Below, in pieces: positions 7,103-12,983 of a DNA stretch of 21,842 nt. Source of the stretch: PNAI01 sp964575715 (lineage in GTDB: Bacteria; Pseudomonadota; Alphaproteobacteria; Rhizobiales; Xanthobacteraceae). The DNA lies in NCBI GenBank assembly GCA_964575715.1, contig CAZNSG010000169.1, forward strand, positions 1 through 21,842. Direction: 5' to 3'. Made by a program: the position numbers and the translations under genes. The notes under the pieces are model-generated. The model was not told the DNA's origin, did not search any database, and worked only from the letters and a program-made list of their open reading frames with translations. Within the stretch, counting starts at the first letter, position 1; every line of letters starts with the position of its first letter.

Positions 7103-7194
7103 ACGAGCAAACGCTTCATCAAAGTGTCTGTGCCCGGGTGAGTAAAGACGCTCAGAGCACTTTCCGTCTCAATCCAACATCAGGAGAGCGTACA

Positions 7195-7686
7195 ATGCCG
7201 AATAAGAATACAATGTATAATAAGACTTTAGTCGCGCTTGCTGCGGCAACAGTATTAGGTTCGGCTACGGCCGCGTTGGCTTACGAAGATCCCGAGAACC
7301 GAAATGGCGACCGATATACGTTTCTCGAGCAGGTTGCCAGGCCAAACCAGGCAAGTATCATCGGCAACAGAAATCCGATCGTTCGGCAATTCGCCAGTGT
7401 CGATCAGTTCTCCAACGAAGATCCCGAGAATCGAATTGGAGACCGCTATGCGTCGCTTGAGCCGACGGTCAGGCCAGTCGCCACGAATAGATTCGCTGGC
7501 ACATTTCTAACGCAGAGGTACACCTCTCCCGTCAGTCTGAATGTCAGTCTGGTTGCTAACGAAGACGTCGAGAATAAAATTGCTGACAGATATCCGGCTC
7601 TCGAGCCGCGGTTTGCACTGCTACGCGGGCCCACAAGACAAGTCACAGCCAGTAGAAATCTCACAACCGGAAGTATTCGCCGATAG
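7195..7686 (+). CDS. Small secreted protein with three EDPEN-x-x-x-DRY-x-x-LE repeats
   Basis: This 163-residue protein has a Sec signal peptide (MPNKNTMYNK, hydrophobic 11-28, ALA-Y cleavage near 29/30). The mature chain carries three copies of one motif: YEDPENRNGDRYTFLEQ (30-46), NEDPENRIGDRYASLEP (74-90) and NEDVENKIADRYPALEP (122-138), spaced 44 and 48 residues apart by less conserved linkers. The charged, Asp/Glu-rich motif could bind cations or a partner, but no function is established to my knowledge. I recall similar short secreted proteins in Bradyrhizobium-like genomes, without a name. AGGAGAG at 7182-7188 fixes the ATG at 7195 over earlier in-frame starts. Codon use is somewhat more AT-rich than in the housekeeping genes. 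It is preceded by a tandem repeat and followed by a strong terminator at 7835. Confidence 0.85.
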   Translation: MPNKNTMYNKTLVALAAATVLGSATAALAYEDPENRNGDRYTFLEQVARPNQASIIGNRNPIVRQFASVDQFSNEDPENRIGDRYASLEPTVRPVATNRFAGTFLTQRYTSPVSLNVSLVANEDVENKIADRYPALEPRFALLRGPTRQVTASRNLTTGSIRR

Positions 7687-8036
7687 GCCACGTAGCGGAT
7701 GAAGCCGTTTATGGCCTGGGAGCAAACGTAGTCGGACCACGCTAAGGATTGATTGCGTTTTGCACTGAGATCTCTGCGCGACCGCTTCGGTCTCGCGCAG
7801 CGCGTCACCGTCGGCTTCCCGACCTTATCGCCAAGCGGCCGGCCTTCGGGCCGGCCGCTTTTTTTGGGTGCGTTTGCGGCCACGGTCGCGAAACGGGCTG
7901 CTTTCGCCTCGAAAGACCGGCCGTCCGGTAAGTATTGTTTCAATTCTCCGCGATTGTGCGCGCCGATGCCTTGCATTCACGGTGGAATATAATTGAATCT
8001 GCGTGTATCGAATCCATTATTATGAAGGAGAAACTG
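7687..8036. other. 350-bp spacer with terminator; possible structured 3' UTR or sRNA
   Basis: There is no credible gene. Bases 7775-7800 can fold (GCGCGACC with GGTCTCGCGC around a short loop). Bases 7835-7865 form an intrinsic terminator, about 150 nt after the preceding stop codon. From 7866 to 8036 I see only the leader of the DUF3551 gene. Confidence 0.55.
7835..7865 (+). terminator. Rho-independent terminator
   Basis: GCGGCCGGCC and GGCCGGCCGC form a perfect 10-bp GC stem around the stable TTCG tetraloop (7835-7858), followed by seven T residues (7859-7865). It ends plus-strand transcription from the 7195 gene, or from an RNA starting in the 150-nt gap before it. Confidence 0.9.
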
Positions 8037-8303
8037 ATGCGCATTGCTTTTGCAGTTCTCTTTACGCTCGTGATCGGATCAACGATCGATACGGCGCGGG
8101 CCGATCCGTACCGCTGGTGCGCCGACTACGTCGTCAGCGGCGACGGAGGTACCCAATGCACTTTCCTCACCTACGAACAGTGCATGGCGTCGGCATCGGG
8201 CCGTGGCGGTCTTTGCCGGCACAATATCCATTATGATGGCCGCCCCGTCGTCACGCCGGCGCCGGTCGTGCGCGCCCAGAAGCGGACCCAAAAGAGCAAT
8301 TGA
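8037..8303 (+). CDS. DUF3551-type small secreted cysteine-containing protein
   Basis: This 88-residue protein has a signal peptide (MRIAFAVLFTLVIG.., cleavage around ARA-D at 22/23). The mature core YRWCADYVVSGDGGTQCTFLTYEQCMASASGRGGLC has four cysteines (28, 41, 49, 60). The pattern YRWCA.Y...GG..C.F.TYEQCMA..SG.GG.C is typical of DUF3551 proteins, abundant in Bradyrhizobiaceae and of unknown function. The cysteines probably form two disulfides in the periplasm. A proline-rich, basic tail follows. I chose the ATG at 8037 over the one at 8022 because GAAGGAG (8024-8030) sits at the right distance. The gene stands alone. Confidence 0.85.
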   Translation: MRIAFAVLFTLVIGSTIDTARADPYRWCADYVVSGDGGTQCTFLTYEQCMASASGRGGLCRHNIHYDGRPVVTPAPVVRAQKRTQKSN

Positions 8304-8353
8304 GGCGCGCGGCGGGTAGAGCGGCGGGTAGACATGTGTGGCGGATCGGTCGC

Positions 8354-8428
8354 TGGTGCTGCCGGTTAGGATTGAACTAACGACCTCCCCCTTACCAAGG
8401 GGGTGCTCTACCACTGAGCTACGGCAGC
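8354..8428 (-). tRNA. tRNA-Thr (anticodon GGT)
   Basis: The reverse complement folds as a complete cloverleaf: acceptor GCTGCCG / CGGCAGC, D-arm GCTC-AGTGGTA-GAGC, anticodon stem CCCCC / GGGGG with loop TTGGTAA (anticodon GGT), a five-base variable loop, and T-arm GTTAG-TTCAATC-CTAAC. The discriminator is A, and CCA appears to be encoded at 8354-8356. It decodes ACC and ACU. No plus-strand gene overlaps it convincingly. Confidence 0.95.
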
Positions 8429-8600
8429 GCCCGCGCCAGAAAAACTTATCAAACAAACTCTCTCGAAAATGCACGCTGGAACGCGGCGTTCCTTGCCACA
8501 AGGGGGGTGTCCGCGCAAGCGCTGCCCGGGCAGCAAGAAGGCGAGAGCATGCCGGGTTCCGGCTTGTTCGCGCGCACGGGCCATTCTACGACTTCGGCCC

Positions 8601-8780
8601 ATGGCTGAGCGGATTAAGACCGAAAAGGCTTCCGGCCGTAAAGCGCGTTTGCGCGCGGCGTTGCGGGAGAACCTTATGCGCCGCAAGGCGCAGGCGCGCG
8701 GCCGCGCGGCGCTCTCGCTGTTGCCGGAAGCAGCCAGCCCGCGTGATCCAAGGGAGCGCGACAAGAACCCCGGGCGCTGA
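8601..8780 (+). CDS. Small basic conserved hypothetical protein upstream of murA
   Basis: This 59-residue, Arg/Lys-rich, cytoplasmic-looking protein contains KARLRAALRENLMRRKAQAR (residues 14-33), which should form an amphipathic basic helix. I recall small proteins with this RENL.RRKAQAR signature next to murA in Bradyrhizobium and relatives, which supports a real gene. No function is known to me. The Shine-Dalgarno is weak. The C-terminal third (PEAASPRDPRERDKNPGR) looks disordered. A nucleic-acid-binding role would fit the charge but is only a guess. The alternative is a chance frame in GC-rich DNA. Confidence 0.6.
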   Translation: MAERIKTEKASGRKARLRAALRENLMRRKAQARGRAALSLLPEAASPRDPRERDKNPGR

Positions 8781-9112
8781 CGGAGACCCCCATGGTTGAC
8801 CCCGTGGGCCGACTTTTGCCGCAATCGGCGATTTCATTGGTATTGAGGAGCATGACTTTGAGGGGTATCGAGTAACCCTGCGGCGCGTTACACTTTGCCG
8901 GCCAGCCACAGCCGGGCTAGTTCAACCCGCCTGCGGGCCGAAGCCCTCCCGCCTTCGCCAACCGCCTTTGTCCGAAGGCGGACTTCGGCGGTCAAGAGCC
9001 CGCTCTCGCCTCGGCGAAGCCGCCTTCGGCGGAGCCAGGGTCGGCGGGCGAAGGGAGGTCGGCGGGCGAAGGCCCGGCGGCGGGTAGCGAGGGCAGGGGC
9101 AAGGGCAGGGGA
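8781..9112. other. 332-bp GC-rich leader of murA with short repeats
   Basis: No gene is seen. Bases 8930-9080 are low-complexity DNA built from CGAAGGCGG / CCGCCTTCGG units that can form local hairpins, including a near-tandem 18-bp repeat (GGTCGGCGGGCGAAGGGA then GGTCGGCGGGCGAAGGCC) around 9041-9076. The last 30 bases form a G-run motif (9082-9111) over the murA ribosome-binding site. Confidence 0.65.
9082..9111 (+). promoter_or_regulatory. G-quadruplex-like run overlapping the murA ribosome-binding site
   Basis: The sequence is GGG-TAGCGA-GGG-CA-GGGG-CAA-GGG-CA-GGGG, five G-runs with loops of 2-6 nt, ending two bases before the murA ATG. It fits the standard G3+N1-7 pattern on the sense strand. 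Folding in the mRNA would hide the only Shine-Dalgarno-like purines. Whether it folds in vivo is unknown. Confidence 0.5.
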
Positions 9113-10411
9113 ATGGATCGCATACGCATTGCGGGCGGGCGGCGGCTGTCGGGCACGATCCCGATTTCCGGCGCCAAGAACGCCACCCTGCCGCTGATGA
9201 TCGCGAGCCTGCTCACCGATCAGACGCTCATCCTGGAAAACGTTCCCGCGCTCGCCGACGTGCGCCAGCTCCGGCGCATTCTCGGCAATCATGGCGTCGA
9301 CGTCATGTACGCGGGAAAACGGCCGGGCGAGACGCAGCAGGACGGCCAAACCCTGCACATATCGGCGGCGCAGATCGTCGATACCACCGCGCCTTACGAG
9401 CTCGTCTCCAAGATGCGCGCGAGTTTTTGGGTGATCGCGCCGCTGCTGGCGCGCATGGGCGAGGCGCGGGTCTCGATGCCGGGCGGCTGCTCCATCGGCA
9501 CGCGGCCGGTCGATCTGCTGATCATGGCATTGGAGCGGCTGGGAGCCGAGGTCGAGATCGACAACGGCTATGTGATCGCGCGCACGAAAAGCGGACTCAA
9601 AGGCGGCGAGATTATTTTTCCCAAGGTGACGGTCGGCGGCACCCACACCGCCGTCATGGCGGCTTCGCTCGCCAATGGGACCACGGTGATCGAGAACGCC
9701 GCGCGCGAGCCCGAAGTCACCGACGTCGCCGACTGCCTCAACAAGATGGGGGCGCGCATTTCCGGCGCCGGCACCTCGCGCATCGTGATCGAGGGCGTGG
9801 CCAAATTGTCCGGCGCGCGCCATGCAGTGCTGCCCGACCGCATCGAGACCGGCACCTATGCCATGGCGGTGGCGATGACCGGCGGCGACGTGCTGCTCGA
9901 AGGCGCGCGCCCGGAATTGCTGCAATCCGCGCTCGATGTGCTCAAGGAGGTTGGCGTCGAGTATACCGTCACCAACCAGGGCATCCGCGTGGCGCGCAAC
10001 GGCGCTAGCCTCGCGCCGGTTGATGTGACGACCGCGCCGTTCCCCGACTTTCCCACCGATCTGCAGGCGCAGCTCATGGCCTTGATGACGCGCGCGCGCG
10101 GCACCTCGCGCATCACCGAGACCATTTTCGAGAATCGCTTCATGCACGTGCAGGAGCTGGTGCGGCTCGGCGCGCATATTCATCTCGACGGCGAGACCGC
10201 GACCATCGAGGGCGTGCCGCGGCTCAAGGGCGCGCAAGTGATGGCGACCGACCTGCGCGCCTCGGTCTCGCTGGTGATCGCGGCGCTCGCAGCCGAAGGC
10301 GATACTATTGTGAACCGCGTCTATCATCTCGACCGCGGCTTTGAGCGGCTGGAGCAAAAGCTCGCCAACTGCGGCGCCGCCATCGAACGCGTGAGCGGGG
10401 AGCGGGCGTAG
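9113..10411 (+). CDS. murA: UDP-N-acetylglucosamine 1-carboxyvinyltransferase
   Basis: This cytoplasmic enzyme transfers enolpyruvate from PEP to UDP-GlcNAc, the first committed step of peptidoglycan synthesis and the fosfomycin target. The 432-residue protein shows the opening ISGAKNATLPLM with K22 and N23, and the catalytic loop MPGGCSIGTRPVDL with C126 (the fosfomycin-sensitive Cys form). It also has FPTDLQAQLMAL and ENRFMHV. Length fits the family. The start at 9113 follows a purine-rich G-run rather than a classical AGGAGG. The TAG stop lies inside the left arm of a 103-bp inverted repeat, so the last codons border a repeat insertion. In relatives murA is usually near DUF2948 and hisD; here a repeat-rich insert with two carbonic-anhydrase genes separates them. 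Confidence 0.96.
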   Translation: MDRIRIAGGRRLSGTIPISGAKNATLPLMIASLLTDQTLILENVPALADVRQLRRILGNHGVDVMYAGKRPGETQQDGQTLHISAAQIVDTTAPYELVSKMRASFWVIAPLLARMGEARVSMPGGCSIGTRPVDLLIMALERLGAEVEIDNGYVIARTKSGLKGGEIIFPKVTVGGTHTAVMAASLANGTTVIENAAREPEVTDVADCLNKMGARISGAGTSRIVIEGVAKLSGARHAVLPDRIETGTYAMAVAMTGGDVLLEGARPELLQSALDVLKEVGVEYTVTNQGIRVARNGASLAPVDVTTAPFPDFPTDLQAQLMALMTRARGTSRITETIFENRFMHVQELVRLGAHIHLDGETATIEGVPRLKGAQVMATDLRASVSLVIAALAAEGDTIVNRVYHLDRGFERLEQKLANCGAAIERVSGERA

Positions 10412-10510
10412 GGTGGGCATGCGCAGCATGCCCACGTCTTCCATCATGCAATGGAATTGCGTGCTGGTATAGACACGAATTGGTGGGCATGCAAAGCATG
10501 CTCACCCTAC
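10408..10510. repeat. 103-bp inverted-repeat element at the murA stop codon
   Basis: The 28-nt arms at 10408-10435 and 10483-10510 are inverted copies with four mismatches (outer motif GTAGGGTG / CACCCTAC). Each arm is itself palindromic; the left contains GTGGGCATGC-GCA-GCATGCCCAC. The outer motif resembles the GTAGGGTGGGC intergenic repeats common in Proteobacteria. The murA stop codon (10409-10411) is part of the left arm. Confidence 0.75.
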
Positions 10511-10524
10511 ATCTGTTTGACAAG

Positions 10525-10587
10525 GTTGGATTCGCGCGGCCCGCGCGCGGGCCGCTCCAGTAAATCATTCATTCCGCGCGCAACCCA
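10525..10587 (+). repeat. 63-nt dispersed repeat, copy 1
   Basis: It aligns without gaps to 12757-12819 with 54 of 63 bases identical. It contains the perfect 20-nt palindrome GCGGCCCGCG / CGCGGGCCGC (10536-10555), then GCTCCAG and ATTCCGCGCGCAAC. The two copies flank the carbonic-anhydrase pair in the same orientation. Confidence 0.7.
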
Positions 10588-10615
10588 GCGACTCCTTTGC
10601 TTACCCTCTCCCCAA

Positions 10616-10641
10616 CCGAACTCGGGTAAACCCGAGTTCGG
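10616..10641. repeat. 26-nt hairpin, compensatory variant
   Basis: The arms CCGAACTCGGG and CCCGAGTTCGG pair around a TAAA loop. In reverse complement it is the 6723/6853 hairpin with one stem pair swapped (T-A to A-T) and the TTTA loop kept, so the stem is conserved while the sequence changes. Confidence 0.8.
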
Positions 10642-10654
10642 TCAATTTCGATGG

Positions 10655-10680
10655 CCGAAGTCGGATGTATCCGACTTCGG
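10655..10680. repeat. 26-nt hairpin, diverged stem
   Basis: The arms CCGAAGTCGGA and TCCGACTTCGG form an 11-bp stem around a TGTA loop. It has the same length, stem size and CCGA start as the other 26-nt hairpins, and lies 13 bp after the 10616-10641 copy. Confidence 0.75.
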
Positions 10681-10941
10681 CTGGGAGAGGGCGGCGAAGT
10701 CGAGCGAATGCGAGACGAGCCGGGTGAGGGGTTCGCTTCGTGAAAATTTAGAGCGCTCATTGACCCGAAATCTTTTACGAAGAAAACCCCTCACCCGCCC
10801 GCCTTCGCTCCGCTTCGGCGGGCACCCTCTCCCGCAAGGGGAGAGGGGGAAGAAAGCACTTAGAATAGGTTTTCCAACGCGCAACCCGTGCTACGAGTTG
10901 CCGCACAGCCGATCAACCGCAATCAGGTCATAAGGCGCACC

Positions 10942-11586
10942 ATGGAATTCCCGCAGCGGCTCGTCGACGGCTATCACGCGTTTCGCAATACCCGCCTTCG
11001 CGTTGAGCAGGAACGCTTCCGCGAACTCGCCGAGACCGGGCAGCAGCCGGAAATCATGGTCATCGGCTGCTGCGACTCGCGCGTCTCGCCGGAAGTGATC
11101 TTCAACGCCCGTCCCGGCGAACTGTTCGTCCTGCGCAATGTCGCCAATCTCGTTCCGCCCTATTCTCCGTCCGGCCTGGCGCACGGCGTATCGGCGGCGC
11201 TCGAATTCGCGGTGCAGTCGCTGCAGGTCAAGCACATCGTCGTGCTGGGGCACGCGCGCTGCGGCGGCATTCGCGCCTTTGCCCAGCAGGACGCGCCGCT
11301 CTCGCCCGGCGATTTCATCGGTAAGTGGATGTCGTTGATCGAGCCTGCCGCCGCAAAAGTGGGGCAGCGCGAAAATCGTCCGCTCGCCGACTATCTGACG
11401 CATCTGGAACAGGCTTCGGCCGTCAAGACCCTGGACAATCTGATGACATTCCCGTGGATTGTCGCCCCCGTACAGAGTCAGCGCCTGCAACTCCATGCCG
11501 CCTATTTCGATGTGGCGACCGGACTGTTGTCGGTTCGCGATGCAAAGCTGGAGGCGTTTGTTCCGATCGCGAGCCCTCTGGGTTAA
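10942..11586 (+). CDS. Beta-class carbonic anhydrase (cytoplasmic)
   Basis: This 214-residue zinc enzyme interconverts CO2 and bicarbonate, supplying bicarbonate to carboxylases. The zinc and dyad residues are visible: C43, D45 and R47 in IGCCDSRVSPE, and H104 and C107 in LGHARCGGI. The segment LFVLRNVANLVPPY (61-74) and HGVSAALEFAV are typical of the CynT/Can group. There is no signal peptide. I chose the ATG at 10942, with TAAGG upstream, because homologues start at M-x-FP-x-RL; the frame is open further upstream into repeat DNA. It is convergent with a second, exported carbonic-anhydrase-like gene 101 bp away. Confidence 0.93.
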   Translation: MEFPQRLVDGYHAFRNTRLRVEQERFRELAETGQQPEIMVIGCCDSRVSPEVIFNARPGELFVLRNVANLVPPYSPSGLAHGVSAALEFAVQSLQVKHIVVLGHARCGGIRAFAQQDAPLSPGDFIGKWMSLIEPAAAKVGQRENRPLADYLTHLEQASAVKTLDNLMTFPWIVAPVQSQRLQLHAAYFDVATGLLSVRDAKLEAFVPIASPLG

Positions 11587-11633
11587 GCGCCGCGAAACCC
11601 AAGCGACAGGCTTTTCAGCAGCCCGCTAGACGC

Positions 11634-11664
11634 AAAAAGGGCGGAGCCGCACCGGCCCCGCCCT
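11634..11664 (-). terminator. Rho-independent terminator for the minus-strand gene
   Basis: AGGGCGG (11638-11644) pairs with CCGCCCT (11658-11664), with an inner CCG / CGG extension. Read on the minus strand the hairpin is followed by a TTTTT run (11634-11638). It lies 24 bp after the stop of the exported carbonic-anhydrase-like gene. The plus strand has no T-run here. Confidence 0.75.
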
Positions 11665-11687
11665 CGAGTTGGATCGATTATTTCAGC

Positions 11688-12377
11688 TTAACTGCCTGGG
11701 CTTGAATGCTTGGGCTTGCTGGCGTGGGGCTGATTAATCGAGCTTGTCGGCTTGGGACTGCTTGCTTGGGATTGCGTCTTGGGTTGGTTATTCGACTCAA
11801 CGACAAAAATGAAGTCGTTGAACATTTCTACTTCGCCGTTGAGCGCGATAAGCGCCGTCTCGACCGCGAGCTTCGGCTGCCGTTCGTTCACTTCCTTGCG
11901 GAACATCGCGAGCACTTTGCGATGCGTGAGGGTCTCGGCCGCCTCATCGGCCACTGCTTCGGGGCCATAGGCGATCTTGGCGGCGCCGCAGTCGCGATGG
12001 TTGATCGCAATTATCTTCTTGATGTTGTGCAGCTGAATCGAGGCCGCAAGATTGTCCCAGAACGCCTTGTGCCAGTCCTTGAACGCTGGCGCCATCGCGC
12101 CGATCGAGGCGCCGGCAAAGGTGAACTGGCTGTACTGGTCGGTCAGCCTGCGGTTCGCGATATATTTTCGCACCGGCTCTTGCAGGCGCGGGTCGATGCA
12201 CGTGAGGATCATCGCTTCATAATGGCCGGTGGCGGCGAACGCGCCGAACGGCTGCAGCGCAGCGAGCAGGCCGGCGCCGCCGGCCAGCTGCAGAAAATGC
12301 CGCCGGTCGAACCGGCCCCTGAGCAGATCGCCGCAGCAGGTGCAGGCGAGGTGTGGCTTATCGGATGATGGCAACAT
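11688..12377 (-). CDS. Tat-exported beta-carbonic-anhydrase-like protein
   Basis: This 229-residue protein has a twin-arginine signal (FDRRHFLQLAGGAGLLAAL, residues 23-41; AFA-A cleavage near 48). The mature domain keeps the beta-carbonic-anhydrase zinc pattern: C60, D62 and R64 in LTCIDPRL, and H127 and C130 in NHRDCGAAK. It probably acts in the periplasm on CO2/bicarbonate, or is a non-catalytic relative. Before the RR pair is a short CTCCG cysteine cluster (12-15). After residue 195 comes a low-complexity Ser/Pro/Lys/Gln tail (QPKTQSQASSPKP...) encoded by imperfect GCTTGGG-type DNA repeats, probably a disordered extension. The ATG at 12377 is set by AAAGGAG six bases upstream; earlier Met codons have no ribosome site. 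Folding before export, as Tat allows, fits a zinc enzyme. Confidence 0.85.
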   Translation of the reverse strand: MLPSSDKPHLACTCCGDLLRGRFDRRHFLQLAGGAGLLAALQPFGAFAATGHYEAMILTCIDPRLQEPVRKYIANRRLTDQYSQFTFAGASIGAMAPAFKDWHKAFWDNLAASIQLHNIKKIIAINHRDCGAAKIAYGPEAVADEAAETLTHRKVLAMFRKEVNERQPKLAVETALIALNGEVEMFNDFIFVVESNNQPKTQSQASSPKPTSSINQPHASKPKHSSPGS

Positions 12378-12463
12378 AGGCGCTCCTTTAATGTGGAAGA
12401 ATTGCATCTCTGATCGCTCGGATGGCCGAAAATCCCTCTGTTCTCTTACCCGTGCGCTGCGAT

Positions 12464-12488
12464 CGTGCACGTGCTTTCGTGCACGTGC
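12464..12488. promoter_or_regulatory. Double CGTGCACGTGC direct repeat, possible operator
   Basis: CGTGCACGTGC occurs twice (12464-12474, 12478-12488) separated by TTT. Each half contains the palindromes CGTGCACG and GCACGTGC, so the site can also fold as a hairpin. It lies 87-111 bp upstream of the start of the exported carbonic-anhydrase-like gene, a plausible operator distance. The regulator is unknown. Confidence 0.45.
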
Positions 12489-12756
12489 CTGGCCGATTGC
12501 TAAAAGCAAATGCTCATGTCGGGCGCGGCATGGATGACTTTGCGTCGAAGTTTTAAAGAATCAGTAAACATATTTCACAGCCTGTAGAATGAATTGAGCG
12601 AGTTGTCCGCCGTAGCGTCAGCGAAGGCGGAAGCGAAACCCATGTTATGATTTTGCGAGGGCAGGGCGTGCGTCCTCTTCTTGCAATCTTGCTTCAGGTC
12701 ATCGTCACGGGTATTGCCCGTTCGCCACCGTTCGAATTCCGCGGCGAGAACAGTCC

Positions 12757-12819
12757 GTTGGGTTCGCGCGGTCCGGGCGCGTGCCGCTCCAGCAAAATAT
12801 TCTTTCCGCGCGCAACTCA
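12757..12819 (+). repeat. 63-nt dispersed repeat, copy 2
   Basis: An ungapped partner of 10525-10587 (54/63 identical). Its internal palindrome is degraded (GCGGTCCGGG / CGCGTGCCGC). It lies upstream of the DUF2948 gene. Confidence 0.7.
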
Positions 12820-12983
12820 ACACTTGCCGCCACGACGTCGGGTTACGCGCGGTGCAGCCTGATCGATGCCACCTCGGGCGCATGTGGCCGCGCCAATCCG
12901 GACTCAATGTGATTCTGCTCCAGCCTTGCGCCGCGCAGATACCTTCCCTACCTTTCGGGTTGGATAGGAGGAGAGCCGCCGGC

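Larger units (their letters stand above)
6460..7194. other. 735-bp non-coding region with palindromic element and tandem repeat
   Basis: I see no gene here. Several short open frames exist, but they are created by the palindromes (the same RSRVYPRS peptide recurs) and lack ribosome-binding sites. The region holds a 232-bp MITE-like element (6707-6938), a tandem 19-bp repeat (7065-7102) and the Shine-Dalgarno of the next gene. No clear intrinsic terminator follows the SDR gene. Confidence 0.7.
10604..10847. repeat. Palindromic mosaic (nested CCCTCTCCC and CCCCTCACCCG repeats)
   Basis: CCCTCTCCC (10604-10612) pairs with GGGAGAGGG (10683-10691) and encloses two 26-nt hairpins. CGGGTGAGGGG (10721-10731) pairs with CCCCTCACCCG (10787-10797), with an inner CTTCGT / ACGAAG stem. 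GCCCGCC and GGCGGGC pair near 10797-10822. CCCTCTCCC (10825-10833) pairs with GGGAGAGGG (10839-10847). The sequences resemble widespread proteobacterial intergenic repeats. There is no coding content. Confidence 0.65.
10412..10941. other. 530-bp repeat mosaic between murA and carbonic anhydrase
   Basis: No gene is supported; an open frame across the middle is read through repeats. From left to right it holds most of the 103-bp inverted repeat, a 63-nt dispersed repeat (10525-10587) and a 244-bp palindromic mosaic (10604-10847). The carbonic-anhydrase leader with TAAGG follows. Confidence 0.7.
12378..12983. other. 606-bp divergent intergenic region with repeats
   Basis: No gene is supported. 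It contains the leader of the minus-strand carbonic-anhydrase gene with a CACGTG direct repeat (12464-12488), a TCCGCC / GGCGGA inverted repeat around 12607-12633, the second copy of the 63-nt dispersed repeat (12757-12819), and the AGGAGGAGAG ribosome site (12966-12975) of the DUF2948 gene. Open frames on both strands here lack ribosome sites. Confidence 0.6.

Noticed and set aside
8338..8799. Plus-strand frame across the tRNA-Thr region
   Set aside because: It reads through the antisense of a complete tRNA and has no ribosome site or recognisable domain.
8888..10447. 519-codon open frame on the minus strand opposite murA
   Set aside because: It mirrors murA in a GC-rich gene, has a His/Arg/Ala-rich composition with no recognisable domain, and no ribosome site. 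murA has clear catalytic motifs.
10451..10933. 160-codon plus-strand frame between murA and carbonic anhydrase
   Set aside because: It runs through several dispersed repeats and palindromes and has no ribosome site or domain.
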